Positions 38,690-49,968 of a DNA stretch of 64,000 nt are shown piece after piece. The position numbers and the translations under genes were made by a program. The stretch spans positions 112,977,744 to 113,041,743 of the forward strand of contig NC_092874.1 in NCBI RefSeq assembly GCF_028372415.1, read 5' to 3'. The notes beneath the pieces were generated by a model. The model worked only from the letters and a program-made list of their open reading frames with translations. It did no database searches and was not told where the DNA came from. This stretch comes from Notamacropus eugenii. Lineage: Eukaryota; Chordata; Mammalia; Diprotodontia; Macropodidae. Numbering within the stretch: the first letter of the stretch is position 1; each line of letters opens with the position of its first letter.

Positions 38690-39765
38690 CTGGGGAAATG
38701 AGCAAAAACTAGAAAAAATTAGACTATAGAATATTACTTTGGTAAAAAGGAAGATCAGAGCACATAATCCTAAGAAGACAACAAAGTCAAACCTTCTACA
38801 CCCAAAGGCCTTCAGGAAAAAATATGAACTGGTCTCAGGCCATAGAAAAGCTCAAAAAGGATTTTGAAAATCAAGTAAGAGAAATAGAGGAACAATTGGG
38901 AAGAAAAATGAGAGTGAAGCAAGAGAGTTCTGAAAAACAAGTCAACTGCTTGCTAAAGTAGACCCAAAAAATGCTGAAGACAATAGCACTTTAAAAAACA
39001 GACTAACCCAAATGGCAAAAGAGATCCAAGAAGCCAATGAGGAGAAGAATGTCTTAAAAAGCAGAATTGGTCAAATGTAAAAGGAGATCAGAAGCTCACT
39101 AAAGAAAATAATTCCTCAAAAATTAAAATGTAACAGTTGTAAGCTAATGACTCCCTGAAAAATCAAGAAATGATAAAACAAAACCAAAAGAAGACAATAT
39201 GAAATATCTCATTGGAAAAACAACTCACCTGGAAAATAGATCCAGGAGAGACAATTTAAAAATTATTGGACTACTTGAAAGTCATGATCAAAAAAAGAGC
39301 TTTGACATCATTTTTCAAGAAATTATCAAGGAAAACTGCCCTGATATTCCAGAACAAGAAGAGAAAGGAGATATTGAAAGAATCCACTGATCTACTGAAA
39401 GACATCCCAAAAGGAAAACTCCTAGGAATGTTGAAACCAAATTCCAGATTTCCCAGGTCAAGGAGGAAATATTGAAATCAATCAGAAAGAAATAATTCAA
39501 GAGTTGTAGAAACATAATCAGGATAAAACAAAATCTAGCAGCTTCTACATTAAGGGACTGAAGGACTTGCAATATGAAATTGCAGAGGTCAAAGGAACTA
39601 GAATTAAAAACAAGAATCATCTACCCAGCAAAACTGAGTATAATACTTAAGGGGGGGAAATGGTAATTTAATGAAATAGAGGACTTTCAAGCATTCTTGA
39701 TGAAAAGACCAGAGTTTAATAGGAAATTTGACTTTCAAACACAAGAATCAAGAGAAGCATGAAAA
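38690..39765 (+). pseudogene. Decayed HAL1 ORF1
   Basis: The readable pieces include SQAIEKLKKDFENQ near 38840, LKNRLTQMAKEIQEANEEKN near 39000, KYLIGKTTHLENRSRRDNLK (39202-39261) with the RRM start, and KLSIILKGGKW-like sequence near 39650. Many stops and small indels. Confidence 0.85.
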
Positions 39766-39888
39766 TGTAAACAGGAAAAAGAAATCATAAGGGACTTATT
39801 AAAGTTGAAATGTTTACATTCTTACATAAACAGATAACATTTGTAGCCCTTGAGAGTTTTCTCAGTATTAGGATAGTAAGAGGGATTT

Positions 39889-40038
<150 letters not shown>

Positions 40039-41808
40039 AGGACACAGGGCGAGTTGAATATGAAGGGAAGACAGCAAAAAATATAAAATTGAGTGGTGAG
40101 AGATGAATATACTGGGAGAAGGAGAAAGAGAAATAAAATGGGGTAAATTGTCTCTCACTTAAAAGAGGCAATACAAGGCTTTTACAATGAAGGGGAAGAG
40201 AGGGGGAAGTGAGAGGGTAAGAATGAACCTTACTTTCACTGGATTTGGCTTAAGGAAGAAGTAGCATGCACACTCAATTGGGTATGAAAATCTATCTTAC
40301 CCTACAGCAAAGTAGGAAGAAAGGAGATAAGTGAGTGGGAGGGGATGATAGAAGGGAAGGCAAATAGCAGAAGGGGGTAATTAGGAGTAAACACTTTCAA
40401 GGAGGGACAGTGTCAAAAGAGAGTATGGAATAAATGAGGGTGGGAGAGGATGGAGGGAATACAGTTAGTCTTTTACAATATGACTGTTATGGAAGTCTTT
40501 TGCATGATTGCACATGTTTGACCTATATTAAATTGTTTGCCTTCTCAATGTGGATGAGCAGGGAGGGAGGAAAGGAGAGAAGTTAGACCTCAAGGTTTCA
40601 AAACAAATGTTAAAAATTGTTTTCACATGGAACTGGAAAATAATACATACAAGTCACAGGGTATAGAAATCTATCTTGCCCTACAAAAAAATAGAGGGGA
40701 AAGGGATAAGAGAAAGAAGTTGTGATAGATGGAAGGGCAGATGGGAGTAAGGGGTAATCAGAATGCACACTATCTTGAGGTAGGACAGGGGAGAGATGGG
40801 GAGAAAATTTGGAACTCAAAATCTTGTGGAAGTGAATCTTGAAATCTAAAAATAAATAAATTAGGAAAAAATGTAGAATAAGTCAAATGGTATAAGAATT
40901 CACTGAAGAAAAGAACTCCTTAAAAATGAATGGGCCAAATTGGAAAAAAAAATATAAAAACTCACTGATGAAAACAATTCCTTAAAAATTAGAATGGACA
41001 AGTGGAAGCTAATGACTCCATGTGACATCAAGAAACAATCAAACAAAGTAAAAAGAATAAAAACAAAATTAAAAGATCTCAAAAAATATATCTCAGTGGA
41101 AAAATAAGTGACCTGGAAAACAGACTGTGGCGAGATCATTTAAGAATTATTGGATTACCTGAAAGTCATGATCAAAGAAAGAGCGTAGAAACTGTATTGC
41201 AAGAAGTTACCAAGAAAAACTGTCCCAATATCATAGATCCAGAGTGTAAAATTGAAATTGAAATAATCCACCAATCACCTCCCGAAAGAAATCCAAAAAT
41301 GAAAACTCTCAGGAATATTAAAGCCAAATTACAGAGCTCCCAAGTCAAAGACAAAATACTGCAAATAGCCAAGAAGAAAGAATTCAAATATTGTGGAACC
41401 ACAGGATCGCACAATATTTAGAGACTTCCATGTTAAAGGGAGAGGACTTGGAATATTATATTCTGGAAGACAAAAGAGCTAGGATTGCAACCAAGAATAA
41501 TCTACCCAGTAAAACTGAGTATAATCATTCAGGTGAAAAAATGGAAATTTAGTGAAACAGGGGACTTTCAAGCATTTCTAATGCGAAGACCAGAGCTGAA
41601 TAGAAAATTAGGTATTCAAATAGAAGAGAAACATAACAACATAAAAGCAAAATAGACTTTTGTGGAGAGACAGTATGAAAAGAGAGAGAGAAGAAATAGA
41701 ATAAAATGGTATGGAGAGAGATAAATATTAATCATAACTGTGAAGGTGAATGGGATGAGTTTATCCATAAAACAAAAGTAGATAGCAGAGTAATATAGAA
41801 AGCACAAT

Positions 41809-41824
41809 CCAACAATATGCTTTT
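41809..41824 (+). repeat. Target-site duplication of the HAL1 at 41825-44752
   Basis: CCAACAATATGCTTTT is repeated as CCAACAATATGTTTTT at 44753-44768, one mismatch. Together they restore the endonuclease region of the host L1. Confidence 0.88.
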
Positions 41825-42675
41825 GGGGAGGGGGGTTAATTTAAATTTATTTATTTAAGTTTTCAACATTCATTTCCACAAAATTTTGGGTTCCAAATTT
41901 TCTCCCCATTTCTCCCCTCCCCCCACTCCAAAACATCAAGCATTCTAATTACCCCTATCACCAATCTGCCCTCTCTTCTAACATCCCTCCCTTCCCTTAT
42001 GCCCATCTTCTCTTTTGCCCTGTAGGGCAAGATAACTTTCTATACCCCATTACCCATATTTCTCATTTCCTACTTGTATGCAAGAACAATACTCAGCAGT
42101 TGTTCCTAAAACTTTGAGTTCCAACTTCTCTTCATCCCTCCCTCCCCACCCATTCCCTTTGGGAAGGCAAACAATTCAATATAGGCCATATCTGTGTAGT
42201 TTTGCAAATGACTTACATAATAGTCATGTTGTCTAAGACTAACTATATTTCCCTCCATCCTAACCTGCCCTCCATTGCTTCTATTCTCTCTTTTGATCCT
42301 ATCCCTCCCAAAGAGTGTTGACTTCTAATTGCTCCCTCTTCCCATTGCCCTCCCTTCCATCATCCCCCACCCTGCTTATTCCCTTCTTCCCCACTTTCCT
42401 GTATTGTAAGATACATTTTCATACCAAAATGAGTGTGCATTTTATTCCTTCCCTTAGTCAAATGTGGTGAGAGTAAGCTTCATGTTTTTTCTCTCACCTC
42501 CTCTCTTTTTCCCTCCACTGAAAAGTCTTTTACTTGCCTCTTTTATGAGAGATAATTTGCCCCACTCCATTTCTTCCTTTCTCCTCCCAATATATTTCTC
42601 TCTCACTGTTTAATTTCATTATTTAAAGATATGATCCCATCCTATTCAATTCACCCTGTGCTCTCTGTCTCTCTC

Positions 42676-42734
<59 letters not shown>

Positions 42735-42738
42735 GTGT
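42676..42738. repeat. TG/CA microsatellite in HAL1 3' UTR
   Basis: Nearly pure (GT)n with one GTTTGT interruption, about 60 bp. Confidence 0.95.
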
Positions 42739-42943
42739 AATCCCACCAACTATGCAGATAAGAAAAGTTTCAAGAGTTACAAATATCGTCTTTCCATGTA
42801 GGAATGTAAACAGTTCAACTTTAGTAAGTCCCTTATGACTTCTCTTTACTGTTTACTTTTTCATGCTTCTCTTCATCCTTGTGTTTGAAAGCCAAATTTT
42901 CTTTTCAGCTCTGGTCTTTTCATCAAGAATGCTTGAAAGTCCT

Positions 42944-43966
42944 CTATTTCATTGAAAGACCATTTTTCCCCTGAAGTATTATACTTAATTTTGCTGGGTA
43001 GGTGATTCTTGGTTTTAGTCCTAGTTCCTTTGACTTCTGGAATATCCTATTCCACGCCCTTCGATCCCTTAAGGTACAAGCTGCTAGATCTTGTGTTATC
43101 CTGATTGTATTTCCACAATACTTGAATTGTTCCTTTCCAGCTGCTTGCAATATTTTCTCCTTGACCTGGGAACTCTGGAATTTTGCCACAATGTTCCTAG
43201 GAGTTTCTCTTTTTGGATCTCTTTCCGGTGGTGATCGGTGGATTCTTTCAATATTTATTTTGCCCCCTGGTTCCAGAATATCAGGGCAGTTTTCCTTGAT
43301 AATTTCATGAAAGATGATGTCTAGGCTCTTTTTTTGATCAAGGTGTAGTCCCATAATTTTTAAATCGTCTCTCCTGGATCTATTTTCCAGGTCAGTTGTT
43401 TTTCCAGTGAGATATTTCACATTATCTTCCATTTTCTCATTCTTTTGGTTTTGTTCTGTGATTTCTTGGTTTGTCATAAAGTCATTAGCCTCCATCTGTT
43501 CCATTCTAATTTTGAAAGAACTATTTTCTTCAGCGAGCTTTTGAACCTCCTTTTCCATTTGGCTAATTCTGCTTTTTAAAGCATTCTTCCCCTCATTGGC
43601 TTTATGGACCTCTTTTGCCAGTTGAGTTAGCCTATTTTTCAAGGTGTTATTTTCTTCAGCACTTTTTTGGGTCTCCTTTAGTAAGGTGTTGACCTGCTTT
43701 TCATGTTTTTCTTGCATGTCTCTCATTTCTCTTCCCAATTTTTCCTCTACCTCTCTTACTTGATTTTCAAAATCCTTTTTGAGCTCTTCCATGGCCTGAG
43801 ACCACTGAATATTTATTTTGGATGTTTGGGATACAGAAGCCTTGACTTTTATGTCTTTCCCTGATGGTAAGCATTGTTCTTCCTCATCTGAAAGGATGGG
43901 AGAAGATATCTGTTCACTTAGAAAGTAACCTTCTATAGTCTTATTTTTTTCCCCTTTTTTGGGCAT
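42944..43966 (-). CDS. HAL1 ORF1 protein, 340 aa, C-terminus shifted
   Basis: ORF1p-type protein with start MPKKGEKNKTIEGYFLSEQ, keeping the PIP-box-like NKTIEGYF. Coiled coil from about residue 55, RRM at RRDDLKIMGL, C-terminal domain with RDRRAWNRIF and PRITYPAKLS. Compared with the 362-aa copy it has SKINI-type extra residues near 49-53 and lacks two or three residues after KIMGL. One base is missing in the GGGGAAAAA run, so the frame ends LQGKNGLSMK instead of continuing about 25 residues. Otherwise open; RNA-binding domains are whole. A coding ORF1 with a short C-terminus or a very young pseudogene. Confidence 0.8.
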   Translation of the reverse strand: MPKKGEKNKTIEGYFLSEQISSPILSDEEEQCLPSGKDIKVKASVSQTSKINIQWSQAMEELKKDFENQVREVEEKLGREMRDMQEKHEKQVNTLLKETQKSAEENNTLKNRLTQLAKEVHKANEGKNALKSRISQMEKEVQKLAEENSSFKIRMEQMEANDFMTNQEITEQNQKNEKMEDNVKYLTGKTTDLENRSRRDDLKIMGLHLDQKKSLDIIFHEIIKENCPDILEPGGKINIERIHRSPPERDPKRETPRNIVAKFQSSQVKEKILQAAGKEQFKYCGNTIRITQDLAACTLRDRRAWNRIFQKSKELGLKPRITYPAKLSIILQGKNGLSMK

Positions 43967-44732
43967 TTTCCAAACCAGTTACTTGACTTTTTGGTCCTTT
44001 GTCAAGAGTAGGGTATACTCTGGGAATCTGTAAGATCTCAGTTCCTCCTAGGTGCACAATCAAGCTTGTACACTGGTCTGGGAACAGAGAGAGATTTTTG
44101 TGCCCAGAATCTTAGCAGAAGTTCCTCTCCACAGCCACCTGGCCTCCAGTTCTGCCAAGCCAGCACTGGGGGCTGATTTTCAGATAAGCTGTGGGGGCAG
44201 GGCAGCCATTCAGTGTGAGACAAAGACCAGCTCCCTCAGGGAGATTTAATGCTGAGATGAGACTCAGCTCTTCAGTGAACCCAGGGGTTTTACAGTCCAA
44301 CAATGGATGAGGGCTGCTGTGGGAACTGCTGCCTTCCAGATGTGGACCTTGTGGCTGCTGCCTAAGGCCAGAGCTATAGAAAGGCCCTTCTCCCTTCCCA
44401 GCCAACTGAAAAAACCCTGTCACTGACCTTTGGTGCCTGTGGGTTGAGGGATCTGCAAACCCACTGCTGCTGTGACTAGGGATTTCATGACTTGAGATTC
44501 TGCCCCTGAGGTGTGCTCCTCCCAGAGCCACTCCATGTGGCCAAGGCTGGGCTGGGCTCTGCTCTACATCCCATGCAAAGACGTTTCCCGTGGGACTTTC
44601 AGGTCACCCTGGGCTGGAAATCTCCACTCTGTTTTTGTCCACTTCTGCTACTCCAGAGTTTGTTGAGAGTCCCTCTCTACAGGTATTTTATGGGATGTGT
44701 GGGAAGATCCTGCCTATGTGTGTTTTCTACTC

Positions 44733-44743
44733 CGCCATCTTGG
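44733..44743 (-). promoter_or_regulatory. YY1-like box of the antisense HAL1
   Basis: Minus-strand CCAAGATGGCG, 10-20 nt inside the 5' end of the element, as in the copies at 1731 and 3189. Confidence 0.5.
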
Positions 44744-45520
44744 CTCCAGCCCCCAACAATATGTTTTTTACAAGAGATACACCTAATACAGAAAGATATG
44801 GACAGAGTAGAAGTAAAGGGCTGGAGCAGAGTCTAATAAGCTCCAAATGAAGGGAAAAAAAGGCAGGGGTAGCAATCATGATCCCAAACAAAGCAAAAGC
44901 AAAAATGGACCTAATTGATAAAAGATAATGAAGGAAACTACATTTTGCTAAAAGATACCATAGACAATGAAGTAACATCAAATAATTTTACAGCAAATTT
45001 CTTTGATAATGGCCTTCTTTACCAGTTATATAAAAAAATGGAGTCAAATTTATAAAAAATAAGAACCATTCCCCATCTGATAAATGGTCAAATGATTTGA
45101 CCAGACAGTTTTCATAAGAAGAAGTCAAAGCTATCTATGGTCATATGAAAAAATGCCTTACATCACTATCAACTAGAAAAATGCAAAGTAAAACACCTCT
45201 TAGGTACTATCTCACACATATAAGAAATGACAAATGGTGGAGGGGATGAAGAAAAATAGTTACACCAAAGAACTGTTGTTGGAGTAGTGACTTGGACCAG
45301 CCTTTCTGGAGAACAATTTGAAACAAATTCCAAAGGGCTATAAAACTATGCATACTCTTTTATACAATAATACTAGGTCTGTATCCTAAAGAGATCAAAG
45401 CAAAATGAAAAGGACCCATATTACAAAAATATGTATAGCAGCCCTTTTTCTGGTAGTGAAGAATTAGAAATCAAGAGGATTCTCATCAGTTGAGGGATGA
45501 CTGAACACGTTGTGTCATAT

Positions 45521-46230
45521 TGATGGAGTCCTAATAAAACTACCCCCAGCCCCAATATTTTGCCTCCCTTATAGGCCCCACTGAACAGCAAGTCCACTGC
45601 CCCATCCCCCCCATGCACACTCAATATTCCTATCCTCTTCATATACGCCTCACTGCTCGCTAGAACAACATGTGTGTCCCTGAACTCATATTTCCCCCAG
45701 AAACAGCAAATGTGTCCATGCATTCATCCACAACCACATCCATTAATCACAATGCTCAGCGAATTAGAAAGCAGCGCCACCAAGATGCCCAAGCAAAATG
45801 TGGACACCAAAACAATAGAAGGGATCTTCCCTAAGTAGGCACCTGTGCAGTAATAGCAAGGAACTCACCTAGAGTGAACTTATGACATAGAGAATTATAA
45901 TATCAACATACTATCATTATCATATATACATACCCCCACAAATGGGTTTTTTCTGAATGCATTGTGGGTAATTGCATGCACAATTCCACTTTGACTGTGA
46001 CTCCTCCCCATTACCTAATCCCTTAACAAACCCCTCCTGCCTTTTTAATATTCATAATTTCTCTTATGTAATTGCATTTTTACCATATAAAAATCCATCT
46101 TGCTTTCTCTGAAGTTGTTGGCTCCTCGAGGAACTTAGCCTGCTTCATGAAATGCATCAGTCTTAATAAATGCTTATACTTGGATTAGAGGTGGTCTGAG
46201 TCAGAATTCTTTGAGACAGTTCCACCATGA
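45521..46230 (+). mobile_element. Solo LTR of an endogenous retrovirus-like element
   Basis: The 710-bp segment interrupts the L1 3' end exactly between CATAT at 45516-45520 and CATAT at 46231-46235 (5-bp duplication). It begins TGATGGAGTC, has a TATAAAA at 46086-46092 and an AATAAA at 46165-46170, the spacing expected of a U3-R-U5 structure. There is no internal retroviral sequence. The right end is CCACCATGA rather than a clean CA, so the exact boundary is tentative. ERV class not determined. Confidence 0.7.
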
Positions 46231-46735
46231 CATATCATGAAACCATGATAATATGAATGTGATGAAGTGCTGTTGTGTTATAAGAAATGACTAGGCAATG
46301 GTTTAAGGAAAACATGATAAGATCTACATGAATTGAAGCAAAGTGAAGTGAGAACTGGGAGATCACTGGGTACAGCAAAAGCAAAGTTGTAAAAGATAAT
46401 CAACTATGAAAGACTTGACTACTCTGATCAATATTATGATCCAAGACAATCCCAAAGGACTCATGATGAAAAAAAATACCATTTGTCTTTAGAGAGAGAG
46501 AGTGGATGAACTCTGAATGCAAACTGAAATGAAATTTTATCACCTAGTTTTTTTTTTGTTTTTTTGTAATGTGGCTAATATGGAAATGTTTTCCATGATT
46601 TCACAGCGATAATTGTTATCACATTGCTTGCCTTGTCAGTGGTGGAGGAAAAGGTGGAAGGGAGGGAGATAATTTAGAACTCAAAATAAGAAAAGAAATG
46701 TTAAAAATAATCAAATGATATTTAAAAAACAAAAG

Positions 46736-49700
46736 GAATGAGTTATAATTTGACCTTATGAGAAATTAAAGAGAATCACAGTTGAACTGACTTATGCACA
46801 CTCAAATTAAATATGACCACATTCACTGTATGGGAATGTGGAATTGTACTAAATACCAAGGCAATCAGATGCTAGGTTAAAGAATTTGAACTTTATTCAT
46901 TTGACCAGAGGGATCCATTACATTTTTTGAATAGTGGACTGACATGAGCAGATCTATAGATAGGAAGATTACTTAGAAAGCTGTTACTATAGTATGGGCA
47001 GATGAAGAGAGTTTTGATTAGGGTGTTAGCAGTCAGACCAATTTGAGATACCTTGCAAAGAGAATTACAATGTAACTGTTACAATGTAACTGTTTTCAAG
47101 TAGTGAAGAGGAAAGGGGACAAATAAAAGAAAACTTCAAAATTTCAAGCATGGGTGACTAGGTGGATAGATGGTGGTACCTTTGTCAAAAATATAAAGTT
47201 CAGAAGGAGCAACAAGTTTTGGTGTAAATACAATGGGGATAGTGAGAGCTTGAAATGCCAATGGGGCACTGAGGGGTAAATATTCTGAAGGTATTTTGAA
47301 ATATAGATATGGAGCTCATGAAATAAATTTTGAAATCATACATATAAAAATGACAGTTGTGTTGATAATGAGTAAAACTGTCTGGTTGGAGAAAAGAAAA
47401 GAAAGATAAGGACAAAGACCTGGTTAGCACTTATCTAAATTGTAAGAGATTAAGGAAAGAAGGCAACCATTTATCAAGTGCCTACTAGGTTCCAAGCACT
47501 GTGATAAGCATTTTACAAATATTACCCCTTTTTTTCCTCAACAACTCTAGGAATTAGTGCTATTATTTTCCCCATTGTAGATGAGGAAACTGAGGCAAGC
47601 AGAGATTAAGTGATTTACCCACAATCATACAACTAGTAAAGGATTGAAGCTGGATTTGAGATTAGAATTTCCTGACTCCAGGTCCAGTAATCTCCAATAT
47701 GCCAATGACCTGCCTCTTTCTGTGATATCCTTATCAATTAATATTCCTTCAATATGGGAAAAGATGTTTGTCACAGATATCCAGTTATCTATATTTATTC
47801 CTACATCTTTCTTTGTTTCCCCTTTCCCGTCTTCCCCTGATTTTTTTTAGAGCATTCTAGCATTGGAAACATCACATATTCATGGAAATGTTCAGCTAGT
47901 AAATAAATAGATAGAGATAGGAACTGACTGGCTCTATGATTTCATTGCATAGGGTACTGTCAGAGGAGGAAGTACTCTTCACCAATGCACATCAACACCT
48001 TCTCTGCCAGTGTGTAATCTTCAAGGGCTATCTAGAGCACTGGGATGTTAGGAATCTTGTTCAGAAAGACATAGGCAATATTTGTCAGAGCCATGACTTA
48101 AATTCAGATCTTTCTGTCTTTGAGGCTAGCTCTCCATCCACCACATCATGTTGCTTCTCTCAGGAAATAAATGGAAACTGAAAAAGCAATCAATCCATTA
48201 AATCCTCATTGTAGAAATGCATCAGATAATAGCTTCCCTGTGAATGACTCAGAGTTTAATAATAACATTGAACCAACTAGTGAATCAGATTTAATCTGAA
48301 TTCAATGTAATATTCAAATTGCTTTATATTGTTGGTCTTAAATTTTGAAAAACAATCTAACAAGAGAACAAGAAAATAGCGTCAGCACTACTACAATCCT
48401 ATTACAAATCTGTCTCTTTGTATCAACGGCTCCATCTTTCAGTAGTTCTTCTTGTCCCCCTGTCAGTATTATTATGACACTATCCTCTATTATTATAAGA
48501 CCTGAACAACCCAGGCTGACCTTTACTACTCATCCATTACTGCCATTTATAAAATTATCTATTTGCTGAAAATCAAATAGCTCTCGGTTCCAGGGAGTTA
48601 AATGATTGGACTCAAAATCTCCCACTTTTCTTCTCATTCACTAACATATCCACCAGTTCCAGGTCCTATGTCCATATACTACCAAATAATTCAATTCTTT
48701 TAGTGAAATATCTATTCCTTTGGGGGTCAGGAGGATAGCAAAAACTAGATGTTTTGTCATCAAAACCTTTTGAATGCTAGACCTTTGACTTGATGGACCA
48801 TTGGAAACAATTGTATGTTGATGTATTTGTATGTATGCATGTGATAAAGAGAAAGAAAAAACTAAAAGGAGCATCTATGTTTATATTTCCATACCATTAT
48901 AATAACTGATTTATCTGATTAGATAACATAGCTCATTAGCATAGTGAAAAAAGTGAAGATTATTATTTTTTTCTCCCATACAAAATCATTTAGAGATGGA
49001 GGGACTTTACAAGTATTTGCTACAGGCTCATTTTGTTTGTTTTTCAACTAGTTGAGTAATTAACATATACTAACATCTCTATTACTACTTTTCATTTCAA
49101 CAAACATTGACTATACAATTTTGGGTGCAAAGCCCTGTTCTAGTCATTGGGGGAGATACAAAGTTTGGGCAAGAAATAGACCTTATCTGTACTTATTGTA
49201 GAGAATCAATACAATATAATAACTAGTAATCCATCTTCCAATCCAGGAAGGACTGGATTTAAATCCTGCCTCTCAGTGCTCTAGGCAGCCCTCCAAGACT
49301 GAGTTGCAAAAAAGGTGCCAGCTTGCGTTCATATCACGAATTTGCTTACTTAGTAATTCCCTAGATCAATAAAATGACAGATCTAGTTCCTATCCTATAC
49401 GTGTGGTTGGTAATATTTATGGGGAAAATATTTTCATTTTACTCTAAGAGGAGAAATGTAACATGTAAAATATATTATTAAAAATAATTCAATCAAACTG
49501 TATAAAATAATGAATGTTTTGGTACTTACATGGATAAACCCGTTCTCTGGAAAAGTCTTATTCAAATCACTTTATTTTCCATCAATGCCAAATAAAATCT
49601 GTATAGCACTACTACTCTGAATGGTTGCATGGATTGCTGGGGTAGATAGCCTTTAATAATAGTCACAATAATAATAACTTATATTTTCATCACTCATTAA

Positions 49701-49952
49701 GGTTGGCAAAGCACTTTCCTCCCAATAACCTTGCAAGATAGGGGTTCCACAGATTATTGTGCTCCTTTTACAGATGAGGAAATTGAGAATCTCCAAAGTT
49801 TCCACAACTAGAGCCAATCTCAGGATGCACATTCACATGTTAAGACTCTAAATGTAGTGTTTCTTCCAAATTCTATGGTTCCTTATGTACCTTCAAGTTT
49901 TATAGGAGAATAAAAGGAAAATTATCAATTTAGCTGTGCTGTTGGATATAAA
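46736..49952. other. Intergenic with MIR and L2/L3-type remnants
   Basis: 46860-47060 resembles the ancient L2/L3-type module (GAACTTTATTCATTTGACCAG, GTGGACTGACATGAGCAG). 47458-47700 is an antisense MIR (TTATCAAGTGCCTACTAGG, GATGAGGAAACTGAGGCAAG, TTGAAGCTGGATTTGAG). 48010-48175 and 49670-49870 are weaker MIR pieces. No coding signal seen. Confidence 0.55.
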
Positions 49953-49968
49953 CTAGGCTTGCAGACTG
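49953..49968 (+). repeat. Target-site duplication of the HAL1 at 49969-52122
   Basis: CTAGGCTTGCAGACTG is repeated exactly at 52123-52138. Confidence 0.92.

Larger units (their letters stand above)
41825..44752 (-). mobile_element. Full-length HAL1, antisense, nearly intact
   Basis: 5' end at 44752 (GGGGGCTGGAGCCAAGATGGCGG on the minus strand, broken by one T in place of G-run), a 5' UTR of about 785 bp whose middle differs from that of the copy at 3180, ORF1 (43966-42880), a 3' UTR with a GT/CA microsatellite (42676-42738) and AAATAAATAAATTT at the end. No ORF2. It is inserted in the old L1 with a 16-bp duplication. Confidence 0.9.
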
